The notes below the pieces were generated by a model. It saw only the letters and a program-made list of their open reading frames with translations. It was not told the DNA's origin and ran no database searches. From the IMG/VR virus record IMGVR_UViG_3300024520_000215, positions 1 to 38,161 of that record: 38,161 bases of DNA; one strand, given 5' to 3'. The position numbers and the translations under genes were made by a program. Shown piece after piece: positions 6,722-14,422 of the stretch. Source of the DNA: a virus. Every line of letters begins with the position of its first letter. Within the stretch, counting starts at the first letter, position 1.

Positions 6722-7285
6722 ATGAAGAAACTCCTGCGCGAGGACGTCAAGTACATCGTCGTTCATTGCGCCGCAACCCGCCCCTCGATGAATTGGGGAG
6801 CTGAAGACATCGACCGACTGCACCGAAACTTTGGGTGGTCCGCAATCGGTTACCACTGGGTTATCCGTCGAGACGGTCAACTAGAGATGGGTCGCCCGCT
6901 AAATGTACCGGGAGCACATGCGTCTCGTCAGAACCACCACAGCATCGGTATCTGCATGGTCGGTGGTGTTAATGAAGACGACGTAACTATCGCGGAGAAC
7001 AACTTCACGGTGCAGCAATTTGCAACGCTGCATCGATTGCTCGACTCGATGGAAGACATGTTCCCAACTTCCGAGACTCTCGGTCACCGCGACTTACCGA
7101 ATGTTCATAAGGCGTGCCCGTCGTTCGACGTGCGCTCTTGGCGACTTCGAGAAGGCGGACACCAAGTTCAAAACCACCATGACCGGTTGGAGGAACCAAA
7201 CGATGTGGAACTGGAAGGAGCTGAAAATAGCGATAGCGACGACGCTGGTGCTGTTAGGTCTCGTCTTGCTGGTCCAGAGCGGTGA
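6722..7285 (+). CDS. gp3.5: N-acetylmuramoyl-L-alanine amidase (T7 lysozyme-like), altered C-terminus
   Basis: Zinc amidase that cuts the amide bond between muramic acid and L-Ala; in T7 it also inhibits the phage RNA polymerase. Key residues are in place: H15 (VVHCAAT), Y44, H122 (GHRDLP), K130 and C132 (HKACPSFDV), matching T7 H17, Y46, H122, K128 and C130. The homologous domain ends at about residue 140. The remaining 47 residues are hydrophilic and look non-homologous. The tail begins where a 21-bp copy of the SSB gene (7152-7172) sits, and it overlaps the next gene from 7203. The C-terminus may therefore be a frame-shifted scar. The start follows a GGAGGTAA site. Confidence 0.93.
   Translation: MKKLLREDVKYIVVHCAATRPSMNWGAEDIDRLHRNFGWSAIGYHWVIRRDGQLEMGRPLNVPGAHASRQNHHSIGICMVGGVNEDDVTIAENNFTVQQFATLHRLLDSMEDMFPTSETLGHRDLPNVHKACPSFDVRSWRLREGGHQVQNHHDRLEEPNDVELEGAENSDSDDAGAVRSRLAGPER
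7152..7172 (+). repeat. 21-bp exact duplicate in amidase tail
   Basis: Identical to 5745-5765 in the SSB gene. In the amidase frame it reads EGGHQVQ; in the SSB-equivalent frame it reads KADTKFK but is not in a known gene. It marks the point where the amidase stops resembling T7 lysozyme. Confidence 0.9.
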
Positions 7286-7676
7286 GGCCCAAGCCAAGGG
7301 GTTGTTCCCGGCGGACCTGAAAAGCACCGTAGTCATCGAGCACTTTGAGACCGAGTCGCAGCGAGACGGATACCAGTTCTGTGCGCAGATGATTGTGTAC
7401 GGCTGGCCCACACTGCGCGGAAAGGTGCATGCGGTGCGAGTTCTGGTTAATGAGCTGACCAAGGACGGGTACTGCTTTTACCACAACAGCGGCGGCGCAC
7501 TGGGGCGTATCGATTCGTATTGGTTCCAGTGCGCCGTCATCACGTGGCCTGGTGGCGTTCAACTGAATGACGACCAGAAGGACGTGATGTGTGCTGAAGA
7601 GCTGATGGAGGACTACGCCGGGTTTCGTGCGTGGTTGGAGCAGCACCAGAACGCAATTAGCAGGAGACAAACATGA
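7203..7676 (+). CDS. Exported or membrane-anchored hypothetical protein
   Basis: 157 residues with a single N-terminal hydrophobic segment (about 8-25, LKIAIATTLVLLGLVLL) followed by SGEAQA, which resembles a signal peptide with an AxA-type cleavage site. The mature part has several cysteines (about five), suggesting disulfides in the periplasm. I chose the ATG at 7203 because GGAGGA lies 8 nt upstream; longer in-frame starts reach into the amidase gene and give unrelated sequence. Coupling to the amidase suggests an envelope-related role, such as lysis or exclusion, but no family is recognised. Confidence 0.75.
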   Translation: MWNWKELKIAIATTLVLLGLVLLVQSGEAQAKGLFPADLKSTVVIEHFETESQRDGYQFCAQMIVYGWPTLRGKVHAVRVLVNELTKDGYCFYHNSGGALGRIDSYWFQCAVITWPGGVQLNDDQKDVMCAEELMEDYAGFRAWLEQHQNAISRRQT

Positions 7677-7879
7677 GAAAGACACAACCCGAACGCATCC
7701 TTGAGCAGCTTCGCGAAGGCCGCACAGTCACACCCCTGACGATGTTTATGCAGGGCATCAGCAACGGCTACGAGGCCATCCGCAAGTTACGCAAACGTGG
7801 GCATGACATCGAGACGGTGATGAAGGAATCGCCGACCGGCGGGACTTACCCACAGTACGAGCTGAAGGTGGTTGCATGA
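7673..7879 (+). CDS. Small winged helix-turn-helix protein
   Basis: 68 residues that look like the phage helix-turn-helix family in which ILEQLREGRTVTPL is followed by a recognition segment, then LRKRGHDIET and a short beta wing ending in YPQYEL. The whole protein is this one domain (about 5-65). It probably binds DNA or modulates transcription in the replication block. The ATG overlaps the previous stop (ATGA), and its own stop overlaps the next ATG in the same way. AGGAGA lies just upstream of the start. Confidence 0.75.
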   Translation: MRKTQPERILEQLREGRTVTPLTMFMQGISNGYEAIRKLRKRGHDIETVMKESPTGGTYPQYELKVVA

Positions 7880-8391
7880 GCGATGCCGGTGAAATGGCTG
7901 CGATAGCGCATTCAATGCGTCATACACATCTGCGTGACGTAATGCGTAACCGCGACCGCATGCGGTGGATTGCGCTGGAGACGTTTGCGTTCTACGAGGA
8001 GGACCCGAGTCGGCGAGCTGTCAAGGAAGGTGGATGTGCGTACCGGGATGCGCTCGGTCGGAAGTGTGCGCTCGGTAGGTATATCTTGGATGCGCATTAC
8101 ACCTCGGAACTAGAAGGGTGGTCCGCCCACGGTCTCGCAGGTCAGGCGGGTCGCATCGATTTCGACAGCTTACTCGCACCAGAGCATGCAGGACTCAGTC
8201 TCTTTTTCTGGGCATGTCTACAGGCGTGGCATGACCGGGCGGGCAACTGGGAGGTAGGGTCTGCTGAGGAACTGAGCGGACTTACCATGGCTGCTTCGAG
8301 ACGGTCCCGTGAGTCAGGTAAGCAAGAACTCTTGAATTACATCAACGACGGCAGGTTAGACGTCCTCACCCCCGGCCCGTCAGCAGCCTAG
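7876..8391 (+). CDS. Hypothetical protein with CAYRDALGRKCALG motif
   Basis: 171 residues, ATGA-coupled to the preceding gene. A CAYRDALGRKCALGRYI segment at about 54-70 resembles a motif found in many uncharacterised phage proteins (C-x-Y-x-D...GxKCAxG). The rest is helical with several Trp and His residues and an Ala/Pro C-terminus. No catalytic motif can be named. It lies between a small DNA-binding protein and the primase-helicase, so a role in replication or takeover is possible but unproven. Confidence 0.75.
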   Translation: MSDAGEMAAIAHSMRHTHLRDVMRNRDRMRWIALETFAFYEEDPSRRAVKEGGCAYRDALGRKCALGRYILDAHYTSELEGWSAHGLAGQAGRIDFDSLLAPEHAGLSLFFWACLQAWHDRAGNWEVGSAEELSGLTMAASRRSRESGKQELLNYINDGRLDVLTPGPSAA

Positions 8392-8543
8392 TGTCCCACT
8401 CAGCAATCGTCTTCCGCACGCAAATGCGGGAGGCATTTTATTCGGCGCTTGAGCACGCCACCCCTAGCAAATTGAAGCAGGTCGTGGGGCGTGCCCTGCA
8501 TCGCGGGTTGGGCAAGGTGTGGATGAGAAGGGGGAGGAAGTGA
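8391..8543 (+). CDS. Small basic hypothetical protein (50 aa)
   Basis: A GTG-started ORF that begins at the last base of the preceding stop (TAGTG) and ends overlapping the next ATG (TGATG). It encodes 50 residues with a helical, basic C-terminal half (LKQVVGRALHRG, then a tail rich in Arg). The continuous coupling on both sides, and absence of any other ORF in the gap, support it. No family recognised. Confidence 0.52.
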   Translation: MSHSAIVFRTQMREAFYSALEHATPSKLKQVVGRALHRGLGKVWMRRGRK

Positions 8544-8716
8544 TGAGCGCTCGTCGATGCAAGAGCAGGCACAGAAACTGTTGGGTTATTGGTGGGTTTT
8601 GGCTTTGGTGTTACGAGTGCGGAGCAATTCGTCCGAATGTTGATGCTGCAGAACGACGCCCGTGGACTTATCCCGTTGGACCGGGAGGAGAAAACCCGGC
8701 ACTAACGAGTGGCTGA
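8543..8716 (+). CDS. Small zinc-binding hypothetical protein
   Basis: 57 residues with Cys/His residues in the first half (C6, H10, C13, then CYEC at about 23-26), a likely zinc ribbon. The ATG at 8543 is preceded by GGGGAGGAAG at ideal spacing; an upstream in-frame ATG at 8519 has no comparable site. The end overlaps the GTG start of the primase-helicase by 8 nt, so it is coupled to that gene. It might assist primase or bind nucleic acid; that is inference. Confidence 0.68.
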   Translation: MSARRCKSRHRNCWVIGGFWLWCYECGAIRPNVDAAERRPWTYPVGPGGENPALTSG

Positions 8717-10316
8717 CTCCGTCAACAAGGTGGCTCACGAGCCCTGCCCCGAGTGCGGCTCCAAAGACAACCTAGCGAGGTACGACGATGGACACGGGTA
8801 CTGCTTCGGATGCAAGTACTACGAAGCTGGCGATGGAGTTGAAACCAGCAGCAGTCGAGTTGCTTCTGATTGGGCGGTGTCTGGTGAGATTGTAGCCCTA
8901 CTCAAGCGTGGTATCCGTGAAGACACCTGTACCAAGTGGCGATACGAAAAAGGCCACTACCACGGCAAGTCTTGCCATATCGCAAACTACATCAAGAACA
9001 ACCGTGTAGTCGCCCAGAAGCTCCGCTTTGCCGACAAGTCGATGACCATAACCGGTGACGCTAAGGCCATGGGTCTCTACGGCGAGTGGCTGTGGCGCGA
9101 CGGCGGCAAACAGGTAGTCGTCACCGAAGGCGAGATAGACGCTCTCACGATGTCGCAGTTGAACGGCAACAAGTGGCCCGTCGTGTCTGTTCCCAACGGT
9201 GCGCAGTCAGCACCGAGAGCAATCGCCTCAAGTCTGGAGTGGCTGGAGAAGTTCGAGAAGGTAATCTTCATGTTTGACATGGACGAGCCCGGACAGAAGG
9301 CGGCGGTCAAGTGCGCTCTCAAGCTGAGCCCCGGCAAGGCGTTCATTGCCACGCTCCCGGCGAAAGACCCGAGCGAAGCGCTGCAGAAGGGCAAGTCGAA
9401 GGAGCTGCTCGATGCGATGTGGGGCGCGAGGGAGTATCGCCCAGATGGCATCGTGTCCGTCGCTGACGTACGCGAGGAGGCGTTGCGCCCAGCAACGTGG
9501 GGCGTGTCATGGCCCTGGGAAGAACTGACAGCCCTGACTTATGGCATCCGCCCGAAAGAGTGCATTGCTATCGGTGCTGGCACTGGTGTCGGCAAGACAG
9601 ACTTCATGCTGGAGGTCGCGCAGCACCTCATCAAGGAACACAATGCGAAGGTCGCTGGATTCTGGCTTGAGCAACCTGTTGTCGAGACCATCCAGCGTAC
9701 AGCCGGGAAGCTATGTAGCAAGTTGTTCCACGTGCCTGACGCCGGATGGACCGAGGAAGAGTTGGTCAACGCCATCAACGAACTGGCGGAACGCAACCAG
9801 TTATATCTTTACGACCACTTTGGCAGCACCGCGTGGGACACCATCAAGTCACGCATGCGGTATGTCGTGCAGGCACTGGGCGTCAAGTACGTGTTCCTTG
9901 ACCACCTGACTGCACTGGCTGCGCATGCCGACGACGAACGCCGCGCATTGGAAAGTATCATGGCGGACTTGTCGAAGCTGACCCAGGAGTTGGACTTCAC
10001 GTTGTTCTTTGTCAGCCACCTGGCAACGCCAGAAGGCAAGCCGCACGAAGAGGGCGGACGGGTCACGATTCGGCACTTCAAAGGCAGCCGTGCGATTGGA
10101 TTTTGGTCGCACTATATGTTCGGCCTGGAGCGGAACCAGCAGTCCGACGACGAGGCCACACGAGCAACGACCACGTTCCGGGTTCTGAAAGACAGGTACA
10201 CAGGACGAGCGACTGGCGAGCGGTTGTACTTTCAGTACGACCAGGAGACGGGACGGCTGCGGCTGTGTGATGAATGTCCCTTTGGGGACGAGACAAATGA
10301 AGGAGGAGACTTTTGA
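8709..10316 (+). CDS. gp4: DNA primase-helicase, T7 gp4-like
   Basis: Bifunctional replication protein of 535 residues (T7: 566). In order: a zinc-binding domain with C13, C16, C32 and C35 (CPECG...CFGC); a TOPRIM primase domain with VVVTEGEIDALT and the FMFDMDEPGQ acidic motif; and a RecA-like hexameric helicase with Walker A GAGTGVGKT (about 289-297), Walker B YVFLDHLTAL and an FFVSHL...KGSRAIG segment. It would unwind DNA 5'-3' and make primers at the fork with the SSB and gp5-like polymerase. It starts with GTG and overlaps the previous gene. Bases 9932-9960, encoding DERRALES, recur exactly in the next gene. Confidence 0.97.
   Translation: MADSVNKVAHEPCPECGSKDNLARYDDGHGYCFGCKYYEAGDGVETSSSRVASDWAVSGEIVALLKRGIREDTCTKWRYEKGHYHGKSCHIANYIKNNRVVAQKLRFADKSMTITGDAKAMGLYGEWLWRDGGKQVVVTEGEIDALTMSQLNGNKWPVVSVPNGAQSAPRAIASSLEWLEKFEKVIFMFDMDEPGQKAAVKCALKLSPGKAFIATLPAKDPSEALQKGKSKELLDAMWGAREYRPDGIVSVADVREEALRPATWGVSWPWEELTALTYGIRPKECIAIGAGTGVGKTDFMLEVAQHLIKEHNAKVAGFWLEQPVVETIQRTAGKLCSKLFHVPDAGWTEEELVNAINELAERNQLYLYDHFGSTAWDTIKSRMRYVVQALGVKYVFLDHLTALAAHADDERRALESIMADLSKLTQELDFTLFFVSHLATPEGKPHEEGGRVTIRHFKGSRAIGFWSHYMFGLERNQQSDDEATRATTTFRVLKDRYTGRATGERLYFQYDQETGRLRLCDECPFGDETNEGGDF
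9932..9960 (+). repeat. 29-bp exact duplicate, donor-like copy in helicase
   Basis: Twenty-nine bases beginning CGACGAACGCCG are identical to 10370-10398, 438 bp downstream. Here they encode DERRALESI in the conserved helicase domain, so this is presumably the original copy. A chance 29-mer repeat in 38 kb is negligible. Confidence 0.93.
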
Positions 10317-10531
10317 AACGTTATGTAGTCAAACACGACGGAAAGTATTTCCCCGAACGCGTGGGGTGTCGACGAACGCCGCGCATTGGAAAGTATCACG
10401 GTGAGTGGGTGGGGGACCTCCAGGAGGCACGTGTGTACTCAAACAGGGCGAACGCGATGTTCGCAACACCCCACGACATCCGCAATAAAGTCGAGTTTGT
10501 GTTTGTGCGAATAGAGGAGCTTTCCGAATGA
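10313..10531 (+). CDS. Hypothetical protein carrying a 29-bp insertion-like repeat
   Basis: 72 residues, TTG start overlapping the helicase stop (TTGA), with AGGAGGAG just upstream. The N-terminus (YVVKHDGKYF) and the segment GEWVGDLQEARVYSNRANA look like a small beta-alpha phage protein. Between them lies GCRRTPRIGKYHG, encoded largely by bases 10370-10398, an exact copy of part of the helicase gene read in a different frame. The copy appears to enlarge a loop without breaking the frame. The 3' end is ATGA-coupled to the lipoprotein gene. Function unknown. Confidence 0.72.
   Translation: MKRYVVKHDGKYFPERVGCRRTPRIGKYHGEWVGDLQEARVYSNRANAMFATPHDIRNKVEFVFVRIEELSE
10370..10398 (+). repeat. 29-bp exact duplicate in small gene
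   Basis: Identical to 9932-9960 in the primase-helicase gene, but read in another frame (RRTPRIGKY instead of DERRALES). Flanking bases differ on both sides, so the duplication is exactly 29 bp. Confidence 0.93.
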
Positions 10532-10785
10532 AGTGGGTCCTAATTATTCCGGCAGCCCTGCTGCTAGTCGGTTGTCAAAACGCCAACATCCGCGATGAGG
10601 CCGAAGCACCCTTCGAACCCGGCACCAGTGAGCTGCGCGTCACCGAGTACGGTGGGCGCGTTGGTGGACTGACCCAGTACGGGGGTGTAGCTGGTTGTCG
10701 CGTCATTCAGAAGGGTACTGTCAGCGTGTACATGACGTATCACGGTAAGCGCTGCGCGGTTAGCACTCTCCCAGGACCCCTGTAG
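10528..10785 (+). CDS. Small lipoprotein
   Basis: 85 residues with a classical lipoprotein signal: KWVLIIPAALLLVGC, giving a lipobox LLVGC with C16 as the lipidated residue. The mature region is Gly/Thr-rich, begins with polar residues and contains two further cysteines. It would be anchored in the envelope; the residue at +2 is Gln, which in enterobacterial rules allows outer-membrane sorting. Phage lipoproteins often act in superinfection exclusion or as outer spanin subunits, but the location inside the replication block fits exclusion better than lysis. It starts within the preceding stop (ATGA). Confidence 0.78.
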   Translation: MKWVLIIPAALLLVGCQNANIRDEAEAPFEPGTSELRVTEYGGRVGGLTQYGGVAGCRVIQKGTVSVYMTYHGKRCAVSTLPGPL

Positions 10786-12480
10786 ATGGGACCAACCCTA
10801 AAGGTTTCAGAAGAAATACAAGCAGCCAAGCACCGATTACCAGGTGAATCTTTCCATGACGCCACTGCGCGCATTGCGAGCGCCCTCAAGGACAACGATG
10901 AGCACTTCAATGAGCTTAAAGACATTCTGCGTGGAATGCGTTTTCTTCCTGGTGGACGTGTCCAAAGTGCTATGGGAGCACCTAGGAGAGTTACTCCATA
11001 CAACTGTTTCGTCAGTCAGACAATCCACGACTCGATGGGCGGCATCATGGAGGCCGTTACAGAAGCGGCAGAAACGATGCGACTCGGAGGGGGTATCGGA
11101 TACGACTTCAGCACCCTGCGTCCACGCGGTGACCGCATCGCAAGTCTTGATAGTCAAGCGTCTGGCCCTATCAGTTTTATGCGCATCTTTGATGCAACGT
11201 GCGCAACAATCGCAAGTGCAGGACATCGACGAGGCGCACAAATGGGTGTCCTTCGCGTTGACCACCCTGACATCGAAGAGTTCATCCACGCTAAACAGAA
11301 CGACTCGCATCTGACTGCATTCAATGTCTCTGTCGGTATTACTGACGAATTCATGCGGGCAGTTCAGTCTGGCAGTGACTTTTCACTGAGATGGGGTGGG
11401 CAGAAGTACCAAACAATTAACGCGAAGAACTTGTGGGAAAGCATCATGCGTTCCACGTGGGATTACGCTGAGCCGGGTGTGTTGTTCATCGACCGAATTA
11501 ACAGGGTGAACAACCTGTGGTACTGCGAAGACATTACGGCGACCAACCCATGCGGTGAGCAGCCGTTGCCACCGTACGGTGCGTGTCTGCTAGGGTCGTT
11601 CAACTTGCCTCGTTATTTAGAGCTTATTGACGGTGCCTTTTGGCACTTCAACACAGCTCTTTTCCAGCGTGACATTCACACAGTAGTTCGCGGGATGGAC
11701 AACGTTGTTGACCGTGCGGTGTATCCGTTAAAAGAACACGAGACCGAAGCAAAGGCCAAGCGACGTATGGGTCTTGGGATAACTGGTTTCGCAAATGCAG
11801 TTGCTATGTGCGGCAGCGAGTACGGCAGCAATGAATCGCTAGTGTTCTTGGAGGCCGTGCTGACGAAGCTGAGAGACGAAGCGTATTTGGCGAGCTGCAG
11901 GTTGGCGCAAGAAAAAGGCGCTTTCCCAGCATACAGACAAGGTCGTTATTGCTCCAGTCGTTTCATTAAGACATTACCTGAGTACATCCAGAAGATGATT
12001 GAGCGCTTTGGTACTCGTAACAGTCATCTGCTCAGTATCGCGCCAACCGGCACCATCAGTCTCGCTGCCGACAACGTGTCGTCTGGCATTGAACCAGTCT
12101 TTGCGCACGAGTACGAGCGCACCATTCAGACTCCGAGTGGTCCTGAAATTGAAAGTGTGACGGATTACGCGTGGCGTGAGCACGGACTCAGACAGAGGAC
12201 AGCCGATGAGTGTTCGGCAGATGACCATCTAAGTGTTCTGCTGGTCGCTTCAAAGTACATGGACAGCTCTGTCTCGAAGACCTGTAACGTTGGTGAAGAG
12301 GTTTCGTGGGAAGACTTTAAGGGCATCTACATGCGTGCCTGGGAAGGTGGAGCCAAGGGATGCACAACGTTCCGGGCAGCCGGTAAGCGTGCCGGAATTC
12401 TCAAAGTGAAGGACTCGGAGGACAACACGGAAGCCGCGTGCTTTATCGATGACAACGGTCAAAGACATTGCGGCGACTGA
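10786..12480 (+). CDS. nrdJ: Ribonucleotide reductase, class II (adenosylcobalamin-dependent)
   Basis: Reduces ribonucleotides to deoxyribonucleotides for phage DNA synthesis. 564 residues, in the size range of short phage NrdJ proteins. Visible motifs: C74 in PYNCFVSQ; LGGGIGYDFS; N254, C256 and E258 in the NPCGEQPLPPYGACLLGSFN active-site loop; and SIAPTGTISL. A C-terminal cysteine pair (C552, C562) could relay electrons. No beta-subunit (nrdB) or NrdD glycyl-radical motif is present, which supports class II and hence dependence on host cobalamin. It lies directly before the DNA polymerase. The ATG immediately follows the lipoprotein stop with no obvious ribosome-binding site. Confidence 0.92.
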   Translation: MGPTLKVSEEIQAAKHRLPGESFHDATARIASALKDNDEHFNELKDILRGMRFLPGGRVQSAMGAPRRVTPYNCFVSQTIHDSMGGIMEAVTEAAETMRLGGGIGYDFSTLRPRGDRIASLDSQASGPISFMRIFDATCATIASAGHRRGAQMGVLRVDHPDIEEFIHAKQNDSHLTAFNVSVGITDEFMRAVQSGSDFSLRWGGQKYQTINAKNLWESIMRSTWDYAEPGVLFIDRINRVNNLWYCEDITATNPCGEQPLPPYGACLLGSFNLPRYLELIDGAFWHFNTALFQRDIHTVVRGMDNVVDRAVYPLKEHETEAKAKRRMGLGITGFANAVAMCGSEYGSNESLVFLEAVLTKLRDEAYLASCRLAQEKGAFPAYRQGRYCSSRFIKTLPEYIQKMIERFGTRNSHLLSIAPTGTISLAADNVSSGIEPVFAHEYERTIQTPSGPEIESVTDYAWREHGLRQRTADECSADDHLSVLLVASKYMDSSVSKTCNVGEEVSWEDFKGIYMRAWEGGAKGCTTFRAAGKRAGILKVKDSEDNTEAACFIDDNGQRHCGD

Positions 12481-12481
12481 A

Positions 12482-12507
12482 TGGTCCCACTGGCGAGACT
12501 AAAAGGA
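12482..12507 (+). repeat. GAGAC motif, copy D
   Basis: GTCCCACTGGCGAGACTAAA lies in the 34-bp gap between nrdJ and the DNA polymerase gene. It has the same GTCC-to-GAGAC spacing as copies A-C but diverges at the 3' end, where an AAGGAGG ribosome-binding site takes over. Confidence 0.45.
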
Positions 12508-12514
12508 GGTCTCG

Positions 12515-14422
12515 ATGCTCGTATTTGATATCGAGACCAACGGTCTCTTAGGAAAGCTGGACCGGGTGCATTCGCTGGTGTTCTTTGACACGGAGCTGGG
12601 CGTGCGATTCTCTGTTGCCACTCACGATAGCCCACACGCGCTACCGGAGGCTCTGAACGAGCTGATGTACGCGGACGAAATCTGCGGCCAGAACATCATC
12701 GCATTCGACATCCCCGCCATTCAGAAGGTTTACCCGTGGTTCGCGCCAACCGGACGCATTGTAGACACGACCGTGCTCAGTAGGTTGCTGTACCCGGACA
12801 TGCTGGACCGGGACATCGTGTGGGACAAGAAGAAGCGCGGTAAGTGGATTCCACGCAACTTGTTCGGAAGGCACTCGCTGGAGTCTTGGGGTCATAGACT
12901 TGGGGAATTTAAGGACGACTACTCGAAGCGCATGAAGGCCGAGGGTAAAGACCCGTGGGCGGAATGGAATCCGTTGATGCAGAGTTACTGTGAGCAGGAC
13001 GTCGAGGTGACCGTGAAGCTGGTAAAGAAGCTGTTGGCTAAGAACCCGACCGTCGAGAGCTTCGAGCTGGAGCATGGGACGCAACAAATTATCTTCCGCC
13101 AGGAGCGCCGTGGCTTCGCGTTCGATGAACAGGCCGCGCAGAAGCTGCACGCGGAGCTGGTTGGGAAACAAACTTTCCTAGAGTCTGAGCTTAAGAAAGT
13201 ATTTCCGCCTTTCTTTGCGCCCAACGGACTGACCAAACCGAAGCGCTCGATGAAACGGAAGAACGATGTCACCGGTATCAAGGATGAAATAACTGAGGGC
13301 GCGCAGTATATGAAGGTGAAGCTGGTCCAGTTTAATCCAGGCAGCCGGGACCACATTGGGAAGCGGCTTCAGGTGCAGTTCGGGTGGCGACCGGCAGAGT
13401 ACGGTAAGGACGGCAAGCCGACGGTCGACGAAACCATCCTGAAGGGGTTGCCCTATGAATTCTGCCCACTGCTGGTGGATTACCTCACGTTGGACAAGAG
13501 GATTGGCATGTTAGCCACCGGAAAGCAGGCGTGGCTGAAGCAAGCCAAGGACGGTCGCATACACGGGCGTGTCAACACTAACGGTGCCGTAACGGGACGT
13601 ATGACCCATAGCAATCCCAACGTTGCGCAAGTGCCTGCCGTGCGTAGTCCGTACGGACCAGAGTGCCGCGACTTGTTCGTCGCGGGGCGGGGTTACTCGT
13701 TGGTGGGTATCGACGCCGAGGGATTGGAGCTGCGAGCGCTAGGCCACTACCTTGCGCGGTGGGACGCCGGGGCGTACGGAAACACCGTCGTCAACGGCAA
13801 CAAGGAAGACGAGACCGACGTCCACAACGTGAACAAGCGCGCTATCGGCTTGAACAGTAGGGACAGCGCCAAGACGTTCGTGTACGCGTTTCTGTACGGC
13901 GCAGGGAACATGAAGCTTGGCCACATCATATACATCGATGACATGACGCCCGACCAGCGACGTCAGTTTGGTTCGCCAACTGAACGCAAGCTGAGCCACC
14001 TTGGGAAAAAGTCTCGCGATTCATTTGCGGAGAACATCCCCGGTCTGAAGAAGTTCATCGACGCCGTCAAGAAGGTTGCTAAGCGCGGGTACCTGAAGGG
14101 ACTCGACGGGCGGCGTCTCAAAGTACGGGCACTTCACGCCGCACCCAACACATTGCTGCAGAGCGCGGGCGCGATTGTCATGAAGCGGGCGTTGTTGTTC
14201 CACGACCAACTACTACAAGACGGAGGGTTCATCCCCGGTGAAGACTACGAGTATGTGTGCAACGTCCACGACGAGCTGCAAGTCGAGGCGAGACCAGCGA
14301 TAGCAGATGAAGTCGGACGCGTCGGGTGTGACGCCATTCGACTCGCGGGTAAGCACTTCAACTTCAGGTGCGAACTTGCTGGAGATTACTCAGTCGGGGA
14401 CTCGTGGCGAGAGACCCACTAG
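12515..14422 (+). CDS. gp5: DNA polymerase, T7 gp5-like (family A)
   Basis: Replicative polymerase of 635 residues (T7: 704). The 3'-5' exonuclease domain opens with FDIETNG, D5 and E7 at the same positions as T7. Polymerase motif A is GIDAEGLELRALGHYL with D400; motif B is RDSAKTFVYAFLYGAG; motif C is CNVHDELQVEA with H585-D586. In T7 the partner is host thioredoxin, bound by an insertion in the thumb; I cannot verify such a loop here. The ATG at 12515 follows AAAGGAGG. The HNH gene overlaps its 3' end. Confidence 0.97.
   Translation: MLVFDIETNGLLGKLDRVHSLVFFDTELGVRFSVATHDSPHALPEALNELMYADEICGQNIIAFDIPAIQKVYPWFAPTGRIVDTTVLSRLLYPDMLDRDIVWDKKKRGKWIPRNLFGRHSLESWGHRLGEFKDDYSKRMKAEGKDPWAEWNPLMQSYCEQDVEVTVKLVKKLLAKNPTVESFELEHGTQQIIFRQERRGFAFDEQAAQKLHAELVGKQTFLESELKKVFPPFFAPNGLTKPKRSMKRKNDVTGIKDEITEGAQYMKVKLVQFNPGSRDHIGKRLQVQFGWRPAEYGKDGKPTVDETILKGLPYEFCPLLVDYLTLDKRIGMLATGKQAWLKQAKDGRIHGRVNTNGAVTGRMTHSNPNVAQVPAVRSPYGPECRDLFVAGRGYSLVGIDAEGLELRALGHYLARWDAGAYGNTVVNGNKEDETDVHNVNKRAIGLNSRDSAKTFVYAFLYGAGNMKLGHIIYIDDMTPDQRRQFGSPTERKLSHLGKKSRDSFAENIPGLKKFIDAVKKVAKRGYLKGLDGRRLKVRALHAAPNTLLQSAGAIVMKRALLFHDQLLQDGGFIPGEDYEYVCNVHDELQVEARPAIADEVGRVGCDAIRLAGKHFNFRCELAGDYSVGDSWRETH

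Noticed and set aside
7020-7202. Long upstream extension of the exported protein
   Set aside because: This part is the amidase gene read in another frame; a good ribosome-binding site and signal peptide start at 7203.
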